Shown in pieces: positions 11,268-22,110 of a stretch of DNA of 64,000 nt. This stretch comes from Gnetum montanum (taxonomy: Eukaryota; Streptophyta; Gnetopsida; Gnetales; Gnetaceae): assembly GCA_015680685.1 (NCBI GenBank), contig MNCI01016470.1, positions 109,987-173,986 on the forward strand, written 5' to 3'. Under the pieces are notes generated by a model that worked only from the letters and a program-made list of their open reading frames with translations, was not told where the DNA came from and made no database searches. A program made the translations under genes and the position numbers. The first letter of the stretch is position 1. Every line of letters begins with the position of its first letter.

Positions 11268-12644
11268 TAACAAGCAGGTTTAATAAACATTTTTCATTTT
11301 CTTTAATTTTTCAATTTTTTTTCTAGTTTTTTTTTTCAACTTTTTGTTTTATCTTTTTATCTTTTTGTGTTTTTGTATGTTTTTTTTATCTTTTTACGTT
11401 TTTTGTAAGTAATCTCATATACAAATAAAACACTCATGTAGATCATTGGTTGAGGTGTATTTTATGTTATTAAGTCATGAGTGATCAATTATTTGGAATA
11501 GTGAGCCCATTACACCCACTCATCCATTCTACAAATAAGAGGTTCTGTTTGAGGGTACAGTGATATTCTTGACATTTTTAAAACTTAAAATTAATTTTGT
11601 GTTCACTATACCCAAAATGAAGAAGGATGGACCAAGAGGGAATGATTAGAGAGTGACATCAAGGGGACTTGCAAATTCTCTTTGGTGACATCTGTGGGAA
11701 TTATCATGCAACGTGGTTGTACTAAGATCCTTGTAGATCTAATGAAAAATGGGAGTAAGAGTAATCAAAAAGAGCACTCAAAAATTAATGCTGTTCTAGG
11801 GGGTCCCACTAGAAAGACATGCACCCATTCCTGAAGGTTGGTGATTTCTCTAGATTTAGTTCTCAAAAAAAAAGAGAAAAAGAAAATCAAAAAGAAAAGT
11901 TCCATAAAACAAAAGTCACTCCTCCCCTGCATAAAATGCCAAGCGATTGTACGCCTTGTTGTTATGGTACTCTCATAGTTGCTCATCATGGGATGAAACA
12001 ATGTGATGTCACTAATTAGAGGAATGGACTTGGTCCTGATCTTGGAATGATGGGTTAATGACACTTTAATCATGCTTTATACGTAGGATTCGCGGTGTCC
12101 TGGGTTAGTTACCTCATGTCCCAATCTCTATGATCCCTTGCTATAGTTCATCTCATCTCACTGTTCATGTAATTGTAGCTCATGTCCTATGTAGCATAGA
12201 ATTTTCATCTCATTCCGGTGATATTTACATGTGTGTGTTTTGTGGAGTTAGTGTGGATTACATTTAACCCTTCTAGTGCCCAAGAACACTTTAAGTGTGG
12301 TTACACAAGGGCATTATAGGTTGAAACCTGCTTTGGGGAGGACCCACTTGTGTAATTCTTGTGATTCTCACTTATGACATAGCTCAAACACACAATTTCT
12401 TACCCTCAGCTTAATTTCTCAATAATTTTCTTTCCCTTATTATTATCCCTCTAAATTTTAATGTTCCAATGTACCATTACATTCCCTTTTTCCGTAACTG
12501 CCAAATTTTTATGGATTAAGTTCACATCATTATCATTAAGAGTGCCTCTCGAATCAATGAAATTACCCTAGGACATCTCAATACTTGCTAATGTCCTCAA
12601 TTTCCAACATTAATTTCTAGAAAAATCATTAAAAATTTAGTATT
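11268..12644 (+). other. Non-coding spacer of element A between gag and promoter module
   Basis: About 1.4 kb with T-rich tracts (11300-11400) and no retroviral domain in any frame. The protease-RT-integrase region found here in element B is absent. Short open frames near 11765-12073 on either strand show low-complexity Lys/Arg or Phe-rich translations and are not supported as genes. Confidence 0.6.
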
Positions 12645-12673
12645 TCTCATGTGTCTCACATCACTAGGGATGA

Positions 12674-12760
12674 GATATGGCGTACGCGATATTGCGTCCC
12701 ACGTGATATTGCGTATGCGATGTCTCGTACGTGATATCGCGTCCTATTTTCCTATAAATA
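12674..12760 (+). promoter_or_regulatory. Internal U3-like promoter, copy 1 (element A)
   Basis: Five GATATC-like units (12674, 12688, 12705, 12719, 12733) in GCG/ACGT context are followed by TATAAATA at 12753-12760. The motif, its spacing and its order before the TATA box match the LTR U3 of the same element. It lies about 470 bp upstream of an aORF ATG (13230) that reads only into the duplicated segment. Confidence 0.65.
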
Positions 12761-13490
12761 GGTACCCCCACTGCACCACTTAGCATCATTTTTCCATTTA
12801 TGTGGGGGGAGTTTTTGAAATTTTTCTTTGCGACTTGCAATTGTGTAACCCTTGCTTTCTCATTCATATCTCGGGCGTTGGTGCTCCAATTTTAATTCCA
12901 TTTGAACTTGTTTGCACTTGGAGTGTTTACTTTAGTCGTGGGGGAGAGACACTTACCGAAAAGTGCTTAAATTTTTTAAAATTTATCATTTCCCAAAGGA
13001 CATCAATTAGGGTAATTAACAATAACACTTAGAATAATTGTGCCAAAAATCATATGACCTTAGGTACACCGGGAGATTAACATGGAAACCACCTAAGTCA
13101 CAAGACCCATTATGACAATTTTTGGGCATGATCACATGTTATAACATAAGATATTTAATTAAGGCAAGCGGTAAGGTATAACTTGACTTTAAAAACAACC
13201 TTACTAACACTTGACCCGTGTGATTGTAGATGGCCCCGAAACGTGCACAATAAGAGGGTCCTGTTCAAGGTGGAACGAAATGATCTCAAAGAGGTTGAAG
13301 ACAAGGCCCTGCTGGATAACATATAGAACAGAAGGTGCAATCATTCAGCATCCATCAAGAAAGACATCCTATTGGACAGTCTGGGCAGGCAGAAGGAGGA
13401 GCTACTGTTGCACCTGAATCGGGACAATAACTCACGTTGCCCCCAGAATGTGTTCAGGCTATCTCATGTGTCTCACATCACTAGGGATGA

Positions 13491-13577
13491 GATATGGCGT
13501 ACGCGATATTGCATCCCACGTGATATTGCGTATGCGATGTCTCGTACGTGATATCGCGTCCTATTTTCCTATAAATA
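13491..13577 (+). promoter_or_regulatory. Internal U3-like promoter, copy 2 (element A)
   Basis: Second copy of the array, with TATAAATA at 13570-13577, about 470 bp upstream of the full-length aORF ATG at 14047. Downstream of the TATA box a GGGGGAGTTTTTGAAATTTTTC-like leader segment has counterparts in B (near 21980) and C (near 35885). Confidence 0.65.
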
Positions 13578-14017
13578 GGTACCCCCACTGCACCACTTAG
13601 CATCATTTTTCCATTTATGTGGGGGGAGTTTTTGAAATTTTTCTTTGCGACTTGCAATTGTGTAACCCTTGCTTTCTCATTCATATCTCGGGCGTTGGTG
13701 CTCCGATTTTAATTCCATTTGAACTTGTTTGCACTTGGAGTGTTTACTTTAGTCGTGGGGGAGAGACACTTACCGAAAAGTGCTTAAATTTTTTAAAATT
13801 TATCATTTCCCAAAGGACATCAATTAGGGTAATTAACAATAACACTTAGAATAATTGTGCCAAAAATCATATGACCTTAGGTACACCGGGAGATTAACAT
13901 GGAAACCACCTAAGTCACAAGACCCATTATGACAATTTTTGGGCATGATCACATGTTATAACATAAGATATTTAATTAAGGCAAGCGGTAAGGTATAACT
14001 TGACTTTAAAAACAACC

Positions 14018-14046
14018 TTACTAACACTTGACCCGTGTGATTGTAG
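14018..14046 (+). other. Candidate branch point and 3' splice site before the aORF (element A)
   Basis: TTACTAAC (a perfect plant/yeast-style branch sequence) is followed 21 nt later by TGATTGTAG and then ATGGCCCCGAAACG. The same TGATTGTAG/ATGG(T)CCCAAAG junction occurs in element C at 35346, and a decayed form in B at 21587. The other tandem copy is at 13201-13229. I infer that the aORF mRNA is, or was, spliced just before its start codon. The donor site is not identified. Confidence 0.5.
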
Positions 14047-16821
14047 ATGGCCCCGAAACGTGCACAATAAGAGGGTCCTGTTCAAGGTGGAACGAAATGA
14101 TCTCAAAGAGGTTGAAGACAAGGCCCTGCTGGATAACATATAGAACAGAAGGTGCAATCATTCAGCATCCATCAAGAAAGACATCCTATTGGACAGTCTG
14201 GGCAGGCAGAAGGAGGAGCTACTGTTGCACCTGAATCGGGACAATAACTCACGTTGCCCCCAGAATGTGTTCAGGCTATCCATGAGAAGTCCACATTCGC
14301 TGCAGTGATTGTGGAGTTAAAATTCAAATATTTTGCAAAGTTCGCTCCTAAGGCTGTTAGGGAGCATCTCAAGGGATCTCCCTTATGGCCTATCTTCTCT
14401 GAAAGTGGTGCCTAGTACTTCGGTGAAACGTACCAGTTCTGGCATAATAGGGAGCAAGACACTACGATTAACATTTGTGGTGTGATAGTAGATTTCTCTA
14501 CATAGGAAATTTCAAAAGTGTTAAACCTTTCGAATATAGGCCCCCATATTGCTCAGTTATCTACCCGTTCAAACCCTAATGTGCGAAAGGATTGGTTAGA
14601 GAAGGCTTATGGCAAAGACAAAGCATTTGGTGAATTGACGATGGAAGAGAGAATTTACTTCAAAATTGAAACATATCACCTTTTCCCCACAAAAGGCTTG
14701 AAAAGAATATCTACATATGCATCAAGAGGATGTGCAGTGTTGATGGAAAAGATTAATGCTAACCTTCCCCATCTATATTTGACAGATATCCTAAGGCGAT
14801 TTGAAGAATGGAAGTTAGGAAAGATGGTGTTGCCTTTCCCCTATCTTATCAGAAAATTGTGCCAACGGGCTGGTATTCGAGGGTACACTAATGACATCCT
14901 CGAAAAATCCTAGAATGCTTCTTATGCTAAATTGTTAAAGGTTCCAGCTCCAAGAAAGAGAATTGGCGAAGAGCTGAGACCAGAACAAGAAGAGCAAAAA
15001 GAAGAACATGTGGTTGGAACCAGTCAATCTCTATCCATAGGTCCCAGCCAACAACAAGAAGTAGGGCCTAGCATAGGTCAGGATCAACCACCACTGCTGC
15101 AAGACTACAGACCATTGATGAGCCATCTTAGGACCATCGCTGAGATAGTCAGTTGGGGAAGTCATGATGACGCAAACCTCTTCCACATCATCGATGATGC
15201 CGACTAGCCTACTATTTTATTATATCGCACAAGGGGCAAATTATCAATTCGAACAAGAGGAGGGGAAAGTATATGGTCACAATAGATCTTAGGAAATGCA
15301 ACATCTTTCCAAGTGAAGTTAGAGACTGGTGAAGGGGCCACTGTGGTGGTCATGCAATACCAGAATGTCATCGGAGTTGCTAAAGTGGTTGCTGACCACA
15401 TCAAGAAATCCTTTAATATACCTTTTGTGCCATCAAAAGATCTCTTAGGAGCATGGGATGCTCAAACTTTGGCCAGAACCTCAATGACTCTTACAGAACA
15501 TGAGGATGCGCTAGATAGATTGCTTCAAATAGGGAAAGTCATGACGTCCCTATTCAACATCCCCCAGGATGTAACAAAAATTCAATCAGACCTCATTTCT
15601 ACAAAGGGGAAGCTAGTCATATTCAAAGTAAGGGCAAAGCATGCTGAAGCTGAAGTGTAGAGATTACAAGAGCAACTTGTAGCCTTACAAGCAGCACAGC
15701 GGGATCCTCTACAATTTGTTCCCTCAGAATAGCTGGAAATTTTCAGAACCGAGCAATTAACAAAGCTAACTGCAGAGAATAAGAAGGTGGTAGAAGAAAG
15801 GGAGATGGTTATTTGGGATGCTTCCTCAGCAAAGGCGCAAACGCATGCGCATCTTATGGTACATAAGGCCTTAGAAGAAGAAAACAAGCATTCGGTTGCA
15901 AAAAACCTTCGGTTGGCCTCTGTAGAAAAACAGAAGAATGTTCTCGATGAACACTTTCATCAGCTATGAGAACAATTCATTTGGGTCAACTGAGATGTAA
16001 GCCATTTAGCCAGAGATAATCGAACCCTCTCAAAGGAGGAGGTACGTTCTATCCACTAGAAGTTAGCAATTGAAATCAGCGCATGGTAGAATGAGGCTAA
16101 ATGACATGAGAAGTTGAAGGAGCACTTTTGTGATTAGGTGGGGATATACAAACAAATCCTTGAGAAGGAGATCCATATGTCCAAGGCTCAAATCAACACT
16201 ATTAGTGCCCAACACATTGATTAGAGGGCCATATTGGCAACTTACACCTTCGCCCACAAAGTGGAAGTTAAAAATCGGGATCTATAGATCCAAGACTTGA
16301 CAGAATACATGGAGTTGGCAAACCTTAGATATGCAAACCTTGCCATGTTAACAGTAGTGCACCTGAGGTCAAAGCTCGAGTAGTAGGTAGCTTCCACCCA
16401 TCTCAAATATGAGGAAGAATTTGCAGAATGTAAGAAGTTAGTTGAAAAATTGGATGTTGCAAATTCTGAACTTGAGGTGGTAAAAGCAAGCTACCAAGGA
16501 CAGAAAGATGTTGCAACCAACTTGGCTCGATGGCTAATGGACCTTCATGAATACAAGAACAAAGCTAGAGCCTATGAAGAGGAAGGACAGGTGTTCGTAG
16601 CATGGTATGTTAAAGCCAACCAGATGTTCCTGCAACTACCCTGTCCATGGGAAGTGTCGACTCCATCAAACATTGGAACACTTGCATGGATGGCACAAGA
16701 CCCTCAGACCAAAGAGGAGAATCTCCAGGCCATACTTCAATGCCATCAAGCTTCAAATCCTAGAGCACAAGACAAAGGAAAAGCACCCATGGAAGAGCCA
16801 TCGCCACTAGGAACTACATGA
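14047..16821 (+). pseudogene. Accessory ORF (aORF) of element A: N-terminal domain plus long coiled coil
   Basis: One frame of 925 codons from ATG 14047 to TGA at 16819-16821, with 22 in-frame stops by my reading but no frameshift. Most stops replace plausible Gln, Arg or Trp codons. The N-terminal third contains GSPLWPIFSESGA, YFGETYQFW, RIYFKIETYHLFP and ISTYASRGCAVLMEKINAN. A Glu/Gln/Lys-rich linker follows (about 14940-15110), then a mainly alpha-helical, Leu/Glu/Lys-rich coiled-coil region (about 15450-16620) ending SYQGQKDVATNLAR and LAWMAQDPQTKEEN. Clear homologues lie at the same place in elements B and C. The function is unknown; it occupies the position of env-like or additional ORFs in plant Gypsy elements. 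Confidence 0.75.
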
Positions 16822-16989
16822 GTTCCACATTTTTGTAGTTATAGTATTTTTCTATGTTGTGTCTTCCCACACTGCAGCATTATTTCATTTCTTTTTCCAG
16901 TTAATAATCCCATACCTATCCACTATGTAATCAATGGAGCTTGTTCTCTTTGTAACTTGAGGATGAGTTTTTATTCAGTCATGGAGGTA
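16822..16989 (+). other. 3' untranslated and polypurine region of element A
   Basis: Between the aORF stop and the 3' LTR. TTGAGGATGAG (16957-16967) and ATGGAGGTA directly before the LTR have counterparts at the same place in B (reverse complement of 18668-18699) and, more weakly, in C (32378-32420). This is the likely plus-strand primer region, though the purine run is short. Confidence 0.55.
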
Positions 16990-17827
16990 TGATGGGATGC
17001 GATATCGCATGGGCCGCGATATCGCGTATGCGATATCACGTTCGTAGTGATATCGTGTCTTACCTACAATATCACATACACGATATCGTAGTCTGCTGCA
17101 ATGTCTATAAATAAGAAGTGGCTCTCCCTTGTTTTCAATCCTACTTTTTAGATTGTAGTGAAACTCTGGTAGTTTGATCCCTCTAGAGTTAGATTATTTT
17201 TTCCCATGTCTGCCCGCAGTGTGGTGAATGTAATTGTACGACATTCTTTATTCAAGTGTGACATACTTGGATGCACACATGACCGGCAGTAAAGATCGAG
17301 ATTACTTCATCATTGCAGCATTCACTTTGTTTATTTATTTAATTATTGTTTACTACTTTCTCTCTCACCCTTCTCTCCTAGTAACGCAGAATGAGTACAA
17401 CTTGATTACAAGCATTTAAGTATGACTACTTGGTATCCCAGTGGCGTACCTAGGATCTACGCTTGGTAATCCTAGTGGTAGTTGTGCATGAAGTCCAAGA
17501 TGTGTACGGATGATCAAGGAATCGGCTGCTCATCACACTTAAGCTAGATTAGATTATCTTACCCTTTTCCTCCTAGCTTAGCTTAGTTAATATTATTTTC
17601 CACTACCATCAGGAGTAGTGTTAGAATTAGAAATACATCATACACCTCACTTTGGACTAAACCATATATGACAAATATAATACTAGTCGAGGTGGGAAGA
17701 CAGCGAACTGCGACCTAAGGCTAACTGTCTAGGTGCCACAACTAGTCTGTCTGTAGAGTTCGACTAGATCACACGTGAGAATGCTCGTATTTGTATGGTT
17801 GAGTGTAGGGGTATCTCACACTCATCA
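16990..17827 (+). repeat. 3' LTR of element A
   Basis: 838 bp, TGATGGGATGCG...CTCATCA, matching 8274-9151. Six GATATC-like units at 17001-17087, TATAAATA at 17106-17113. Followed by the target-duplication copy TATAC and then by the remainder of the element B LTR. Confidence 0.9.
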
Positions 17828-18667
17828 TATACAAATCACAAAGCATTCACGTGTGATCTGGTCAAATTCTGTGGACTTTATAGTTTTAGGTGTAGTAGTC
17901 TTCTAGGCCGTGAACATTTCCCTAAGGTCATTTGTTATCTTCCCAATTATAGTTGTGAAGCTCAAAGGTATGGTTAAGTGTAATTAAGACATATAATTTT
18001 TATCATTTTATGTTTTAGATTCTTTGGTGCTTAAAGAGAGAGATAAGGTAGTTTAATGGCTAATTTTAGTTAACTAACTAACTAATCTCTAACTAGTACT
18101 TTCTGTACACATCCTAAACCCACGTATCCATTGCTGGGTTACCAAGTGCTCTGCTACTGAGTGCACCAAGCAATAATGATGCTGGGATTACTAAGTTGAT
18201 GCTTGTTATGCTTGAAATAGTCATACTTTATGTAATTAATCTATCTAGGTTATCTTGCTTAATTTCCTCATTAGCTTAATTACTAGAAAAAATTGAATAA
18301 ATAATTGAAAATATTAAATGCATAAATGAAACATTTAAACTATCCAAAATGCTACAAGGTTTATACAAAATTTCATATTTATTACTGCACACGCTATTGT
18401 GCTCAAGTACAATAGTGCTCAAATAAAGATCTATACACTCAATGACTCTTGTTGTAGTCACCTGGGAAAATATTCTAACTTTTAATTAGAAAATTGCAAG
18501 AGCTTCACTACACTATGACTAACTAATCCCATAAATCTGGTTGGTGAGCACATATTTATGAGCAAACATGGACCTTGCATCGATGCATGAAATGATGCAT
18601 CAATGGGGCCATGTTGATAGGGCCTAGTCAACAAGGCCTCGTCAATGCAGCCAACTGCGACTCATTA
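17828..18667 (-). repeat. 3' LTR of element B, larger part (rest at 8238-8273)
   Basis: Joined to 8238-8273, this aligns with 28896-29658 in direct orientation, including a shared 60-residue shadow reading frame. The LTR begins (on the + strand) TGATGAG at 8238 and ends CTCATTA at 18667, next to the conserved TACCTCATG...CTCATCCTCAA block. Element A interrupts it about 36 bp from its U5 end. It contains GGTTACCAAG/GGGATTACCAAG words shared with the A and C LTRs. Confidence 0.82.
18552..18667 (-). promoter_or_regulatory. U3 promoter of element B, 3' LTR
   Basis: On the minus strand a GTTGACGAGGCC-type block (18622-18645) is followed by TTGATGCATC words and an ATAAATAT box (18552-18559). The 24-bp core at 18622-18645 recurs without mismatch at 22065-22088, upstream of the B accessory ORF. 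The 5' LTR at 28896-29658 keeps the TATA box (29626-29634) but has lost this block. Confidence 0.6.
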
Positions 18668-18869
18668 TACCTCATGATTAAATGAAAACTCATCCTCAAT
18701 TTTATTTAAAAAATTAGGAAGGTATGGTATTATTAACTGACTCTACACTCAACAAATTGATTTGACAAAATTGAGTGCCTGAGTGTACAAATCAACACAT
18801 TACAAAAATTGTGGTGTTCATGATACAAAATATAACACCATGACATGACTCTACAAAATTGGATAGCAT

Positions 18870-21587
18870 GTCCTCTAATGGTGTGAAGTTGGTTGGGAAG
18901 ATCAAACATTCCTAGGCGGTGGAGGCTCCTAAGGATTTTAAGGACCTTCAACAACTTCAGGCATGTGCAGCAACTAAGGTGGCTATGGTTGTCCTATTAC
19001 TACTGCAACTTTTGGTGGCAGGCAAAAAGCATCCAGAAATGTTTTTATTTTTTCCTCCTTACTCTTGGGATCATGTACTATCCATGTAAGCTTTGCTAAT
19101 GTGTGTTGGAATAGGCACAATCATGCCCTGAGAACTTCGAGTTCGGCATTTTCTATCTCAAGTTTTTGCTTGGTGTCCTTATGGTGCTTGAACTTAGCCT
19201 CATATAGTAAGTACAAGCTAGCCACTTGGTTTTCTAATTCTGATCATAGCTATCTAGTAGTTAGCATCACCATGTTTGCATAGCGAAGATTAGCCAATTC
19301 CATGTATTCTATCATTTCTTCAATCTACAAATCCTTTAGGAAAATCTCTACTTTGTTGTAGGCATCAATCCCATCAATGCTGGATTGTCGCACTTCTCTT
19401 CCTTGCTAGAGTCATTGGAGGGCTTCATTTACTTTTTCATTAGTTATTTAAATATGTTTCTCATTTACTTCCTTCTACAAGCCAAACTAGTCTTTATAGT
19501 GATTTTGAACTCTTTTAAATTTGAGAGCCTCATTTTTCTAAGTAGCGATCTCAATGGTAGACTTCTAGCATAAGACTTGGACTTCCTCCATAGATAGATT
19601 TCAATTCTCAATGGTTAATTTCCTTAACTCAGTATTTACCCTAGTGAGCTACTCCTACTTTTGATGAATAAATTCTTGCATTTTTTGCTTTTGTACATCA
19701 ACATTGCATAGGAAGTGATTTTCTATGGTCAGTGATTCATTTTCGTGACGCATCTGAACTGAGTAGGTTTTTGCTTTTGCTATGGACTAGTGGAAGATGG
19801 TCATCGCCATTTCCTCAGCTTTTCTAAATAATTTCTAAAGCTATGGAAAAACATCATCTCTAGTTATTACTAGGCTGAGGAGTGTAGTATTAGTACAATA
19901 GGCATGCAATTTAGCAACTTCCACAGCCAAGCATTGGTTCTATTCTTGGGCCATTTCAGGTTGTCCCTCTAGAATGATGCACTTGTCCTTTACTTATAGA
20001 AAATCTAACTAGGTTGTAGTGATGTTGTTCAAAAAATTGAAGATATCCAAAATTAGTTGCTTGGTTCCTACCAGTCGGTCCAACAATTATTTATGTTGGG
20101 CTATATTCAATCTTTCGCTGACCATGCCTGCACACATCTACACATCTTGAAGTGTAGATATATTTGGTACAAATGCCATAGGTGCATTAAGCACTTCAAT
20201 GATTTGGTTAGCAACTACTTTAGCAATGGTCTCTTGCCCTTGGCGCTACATCACCAATAAAATTGCCTTCTTTCCTTTCTCCAAATGCACCAAAAATGAT
20301 GTGGCATTTCTAGAGATTTATAGGAATAAATGGTGTTGAGATAGAGACATTGTCACCTCTCAGGGATTGGGATCTAACATTGTGAGAAACTATGTTTTTT
20401 GGGTAGAGAATATCATGCCACCTCTTTCCATTTGACTAATTGTCCAGGCCATCTCATTAAGGTGACTCATCACGGGTTGATATACAGATGGATCTTTACC
20501 ACTTGTTCCTACATGGTACTCCTACTCATGTAAGAGCTTTTCTTGGGTTTTTCATAAGTGCTCAATCGTTATGCAAGCCTCCAGTGTTGTTTCTTGAGTA
20601 GGCGGTGGAGGTGGCAGTTGCTGCTCCCCTTCTTTAGTCATGACAGACGTCTTATCCTTCATTATTTCAGATCATGAGGCCAAAGGAGCATATCTAATTG
20701 TGTCATTTTCATAGCAAATGATTCTATCCTTTTGCAAAGTTTTCAAATAAGGCATGAAAAGGAAAGGTTTTCCTTCCATGTTCATTTTTCTTGAAGCACT
20801 TTTTAATATCTAAATAGATCAACTATGAAAGGTTTGTTGGAAATCTTCCACTTAGAGAGATGCATGCTTTGGTGGAAAAGGTAGTCATCTTGCTAGGCTT
20901 CATTGTTGGATTGAGGTGATAGGCTGCAATTTTAAAATATACACATTTTTCCAATGTGAGTGCACTGAATTCATTATGGTCAACCCCATAACATCACTAG
21001 GTCCACTCCTTTTTGGCCTTAGGATTAGCTTGTGTTGAAAACTCTACTAGTTATTTCCCTACATTAGGCAACCCAAGCACCTATGCGATAGCTTTAGCTA
21101 AGGAGGATACTTGAATGTCCTTGATTTTCATAGTGGAGCCTAGCCTTCTGTTATTCCAAAAGAGGTACATCTTTTTCATGTACCACTCCCCACTGGAAGT
21201 GATGATTGGCCACATGGGAGAAGTTTGTAATTGTGTTTTTACCTCTACTAGAGCAAGCTCTAAAAATGGCCCAAAGTTTAGTTCTTAGAGAATTGAGTGT
21301 TAGATCTCACAAGGCCTAATGATGTAAAGGTAGGATTGTGTTAGTGTGACTTCAAGCCTTGGTATGTGTCTTAATGCTTTTCCTCACTATGATTATTTTG
21401 TTGGAACTTCTTCTTTAGGAATTTGTTGAACAAATTTTACTTTGAACAACTCTTGAAGAGGTCTTGTTGCATGGGTTGCCTCCAGTGGCTCCTAAGCTTG
21501 TTCTTGTTGGTCCCTTCTAGTTCTAGATCTTTTCTCCCTTGTTTGAGAGGGTTCTCCCTCCTATAGTGATTTTAGTCTTTGTACCAT
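18870..21587 (-). pseudogene. Accessory ORF of element B (decayed)
   Basis: Minus-strand reading from ATGGTACAAAG (21587) to about 18870, roughly 905 codons with many stops. Similarity to the A aORF is clear in pieces: SPMWPIITSSGEWYMKKMYL with FWNNR, then IAQVLGLPNVG, then FSTQANPKAKKEW, then CIYFKIAAYHL. Near the C-terminus are SELENQVASLYLLYEAKFKH and LTWIVHDPKSKEE. The middle is Leu/Glu/Lys-rich and probably coiled coil. It lies between the internal promoter (22034-22110) and the 3' LTR. Function unknown. Confidence 0.65.
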
Positions 21588-22033
21588 TTGTAATCACAAC
21601 ATGACCATAGGTTGTGTAACATGAAACAATTAGGATACCTTACCTCCTTAGGATAGTTATACTTGGCTAAGGTGTGATTATGGATGATTTAATCAATTTT
21701 AATCATTATTTTATTTGTGTTTTAATACTAATAAGTCATTATAGAGGGTGTTGGAAGGGTTAACTCTCAAAATTTGATGGTTTAACATCATTGTATTCAT
21801 TAATCCTTTGGGGAAGTTAGAAAACTTATCAAAACTTTTCATTGGAAACCTTAAGGTTTGTGGCCCCCACAATGAAGAGCTTACCTCCAGTAGTTGTAGG
21901 ATTAAAAATGGAGTGATTTTGATAGATGGTTGGGAGGTTATGGGCTCCGCAAGGTTTTGGGCTATGAAAAATAGCAAAAACTCCTCTCGTGTTATGAAGC
22001 AAATAACAAAAAATTTATAAAGTATGTGATGGT

Positions 22034-22110
22034 GTTTATAGGATTTTTGGCATGCGTCAATGGCGCCTAGTCAACAAGGCCTCGTCAACAGGGTTGGCTA
22101 CATCGAATGG
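22034..22110 (-). promoter_or_regulatory. Internal U3-like promoter upstream of the B accessory ORF
   Basis: On the minus strand the block at 22065-22088 is identical over 24 bp to the LTR U3 block at 18622-18645. It is followed by CATTGACGCATG and TATAAAC (22034-22040). The leader 21960-22000 (GAGGAGTTTTTGCTATTTTTC in minus sense, given with 22 matching positions in A) resembles those of A and C. The aORF ATG is about 450 bp downstream. Confidence 0.65.

Larger units (their letters stand above)
12645..14278 (+). repeat. Tandem duplication, 2 x 817 bp, in element A
   Basis: Unit 1 is 12645-13461 and unit 2 is 13462-14278. I see two differences between units (12694 G vs 13511 A, and A near 12886 vs G near 13703). 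Each unit contains a GATATC array, TATAAATA, a leader, a TTACTAAC...TTGTAG splice-acceptor-like end, the aORF ATG and about 77 codons of the aORF. Only unit 2 is continuous with the rest of the ORF. Confidence 0.95.
8274..17827 (+). mobile_element. Element A: non-autonomous Ty3/Gypsy carrying gag and aORF but no pol
   Basis: 9554 bp, LTRs at 8274-9151 and 16990-17827, inserted in the 3' LTR of element B. Target duplication CATAC (8269-8273) / TATAC (17828-17832), one transition apart. LTR termini are TGATG...CATCA. Internal content: tRNA-Asp-type primer site, gag (9285-11267), non-coding spacer, tandemly duplicated promoter module (12645-14278), and accessory ORF (14047-16821). No protease, RT, RNase H or integrase is detectable, so mobility would need enzymes from a relative. 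Over about 240 nt downstream of the TATA box the LTRs differ at about 14 sites by hand count, almost all transitions. Confidence 0.88.

Noticed and set aside
11819-12073. Lys/Arg-rich ORFs on both strands in element A
   Set aside because: They arise from an A-rich AAAGAGAAAAAG-type run; composition is low complexity and both strands are equally open.
12664-14234. Four pairs of identical short ORFs (for example 12664-12867 and 13481-13684, 12802-13032 and 13619-13849)
   Set aside because: They are repeated only because the 817-bp unit is duplicated. They cross the promoter array and leader on both strands and have no protein-like pattern.
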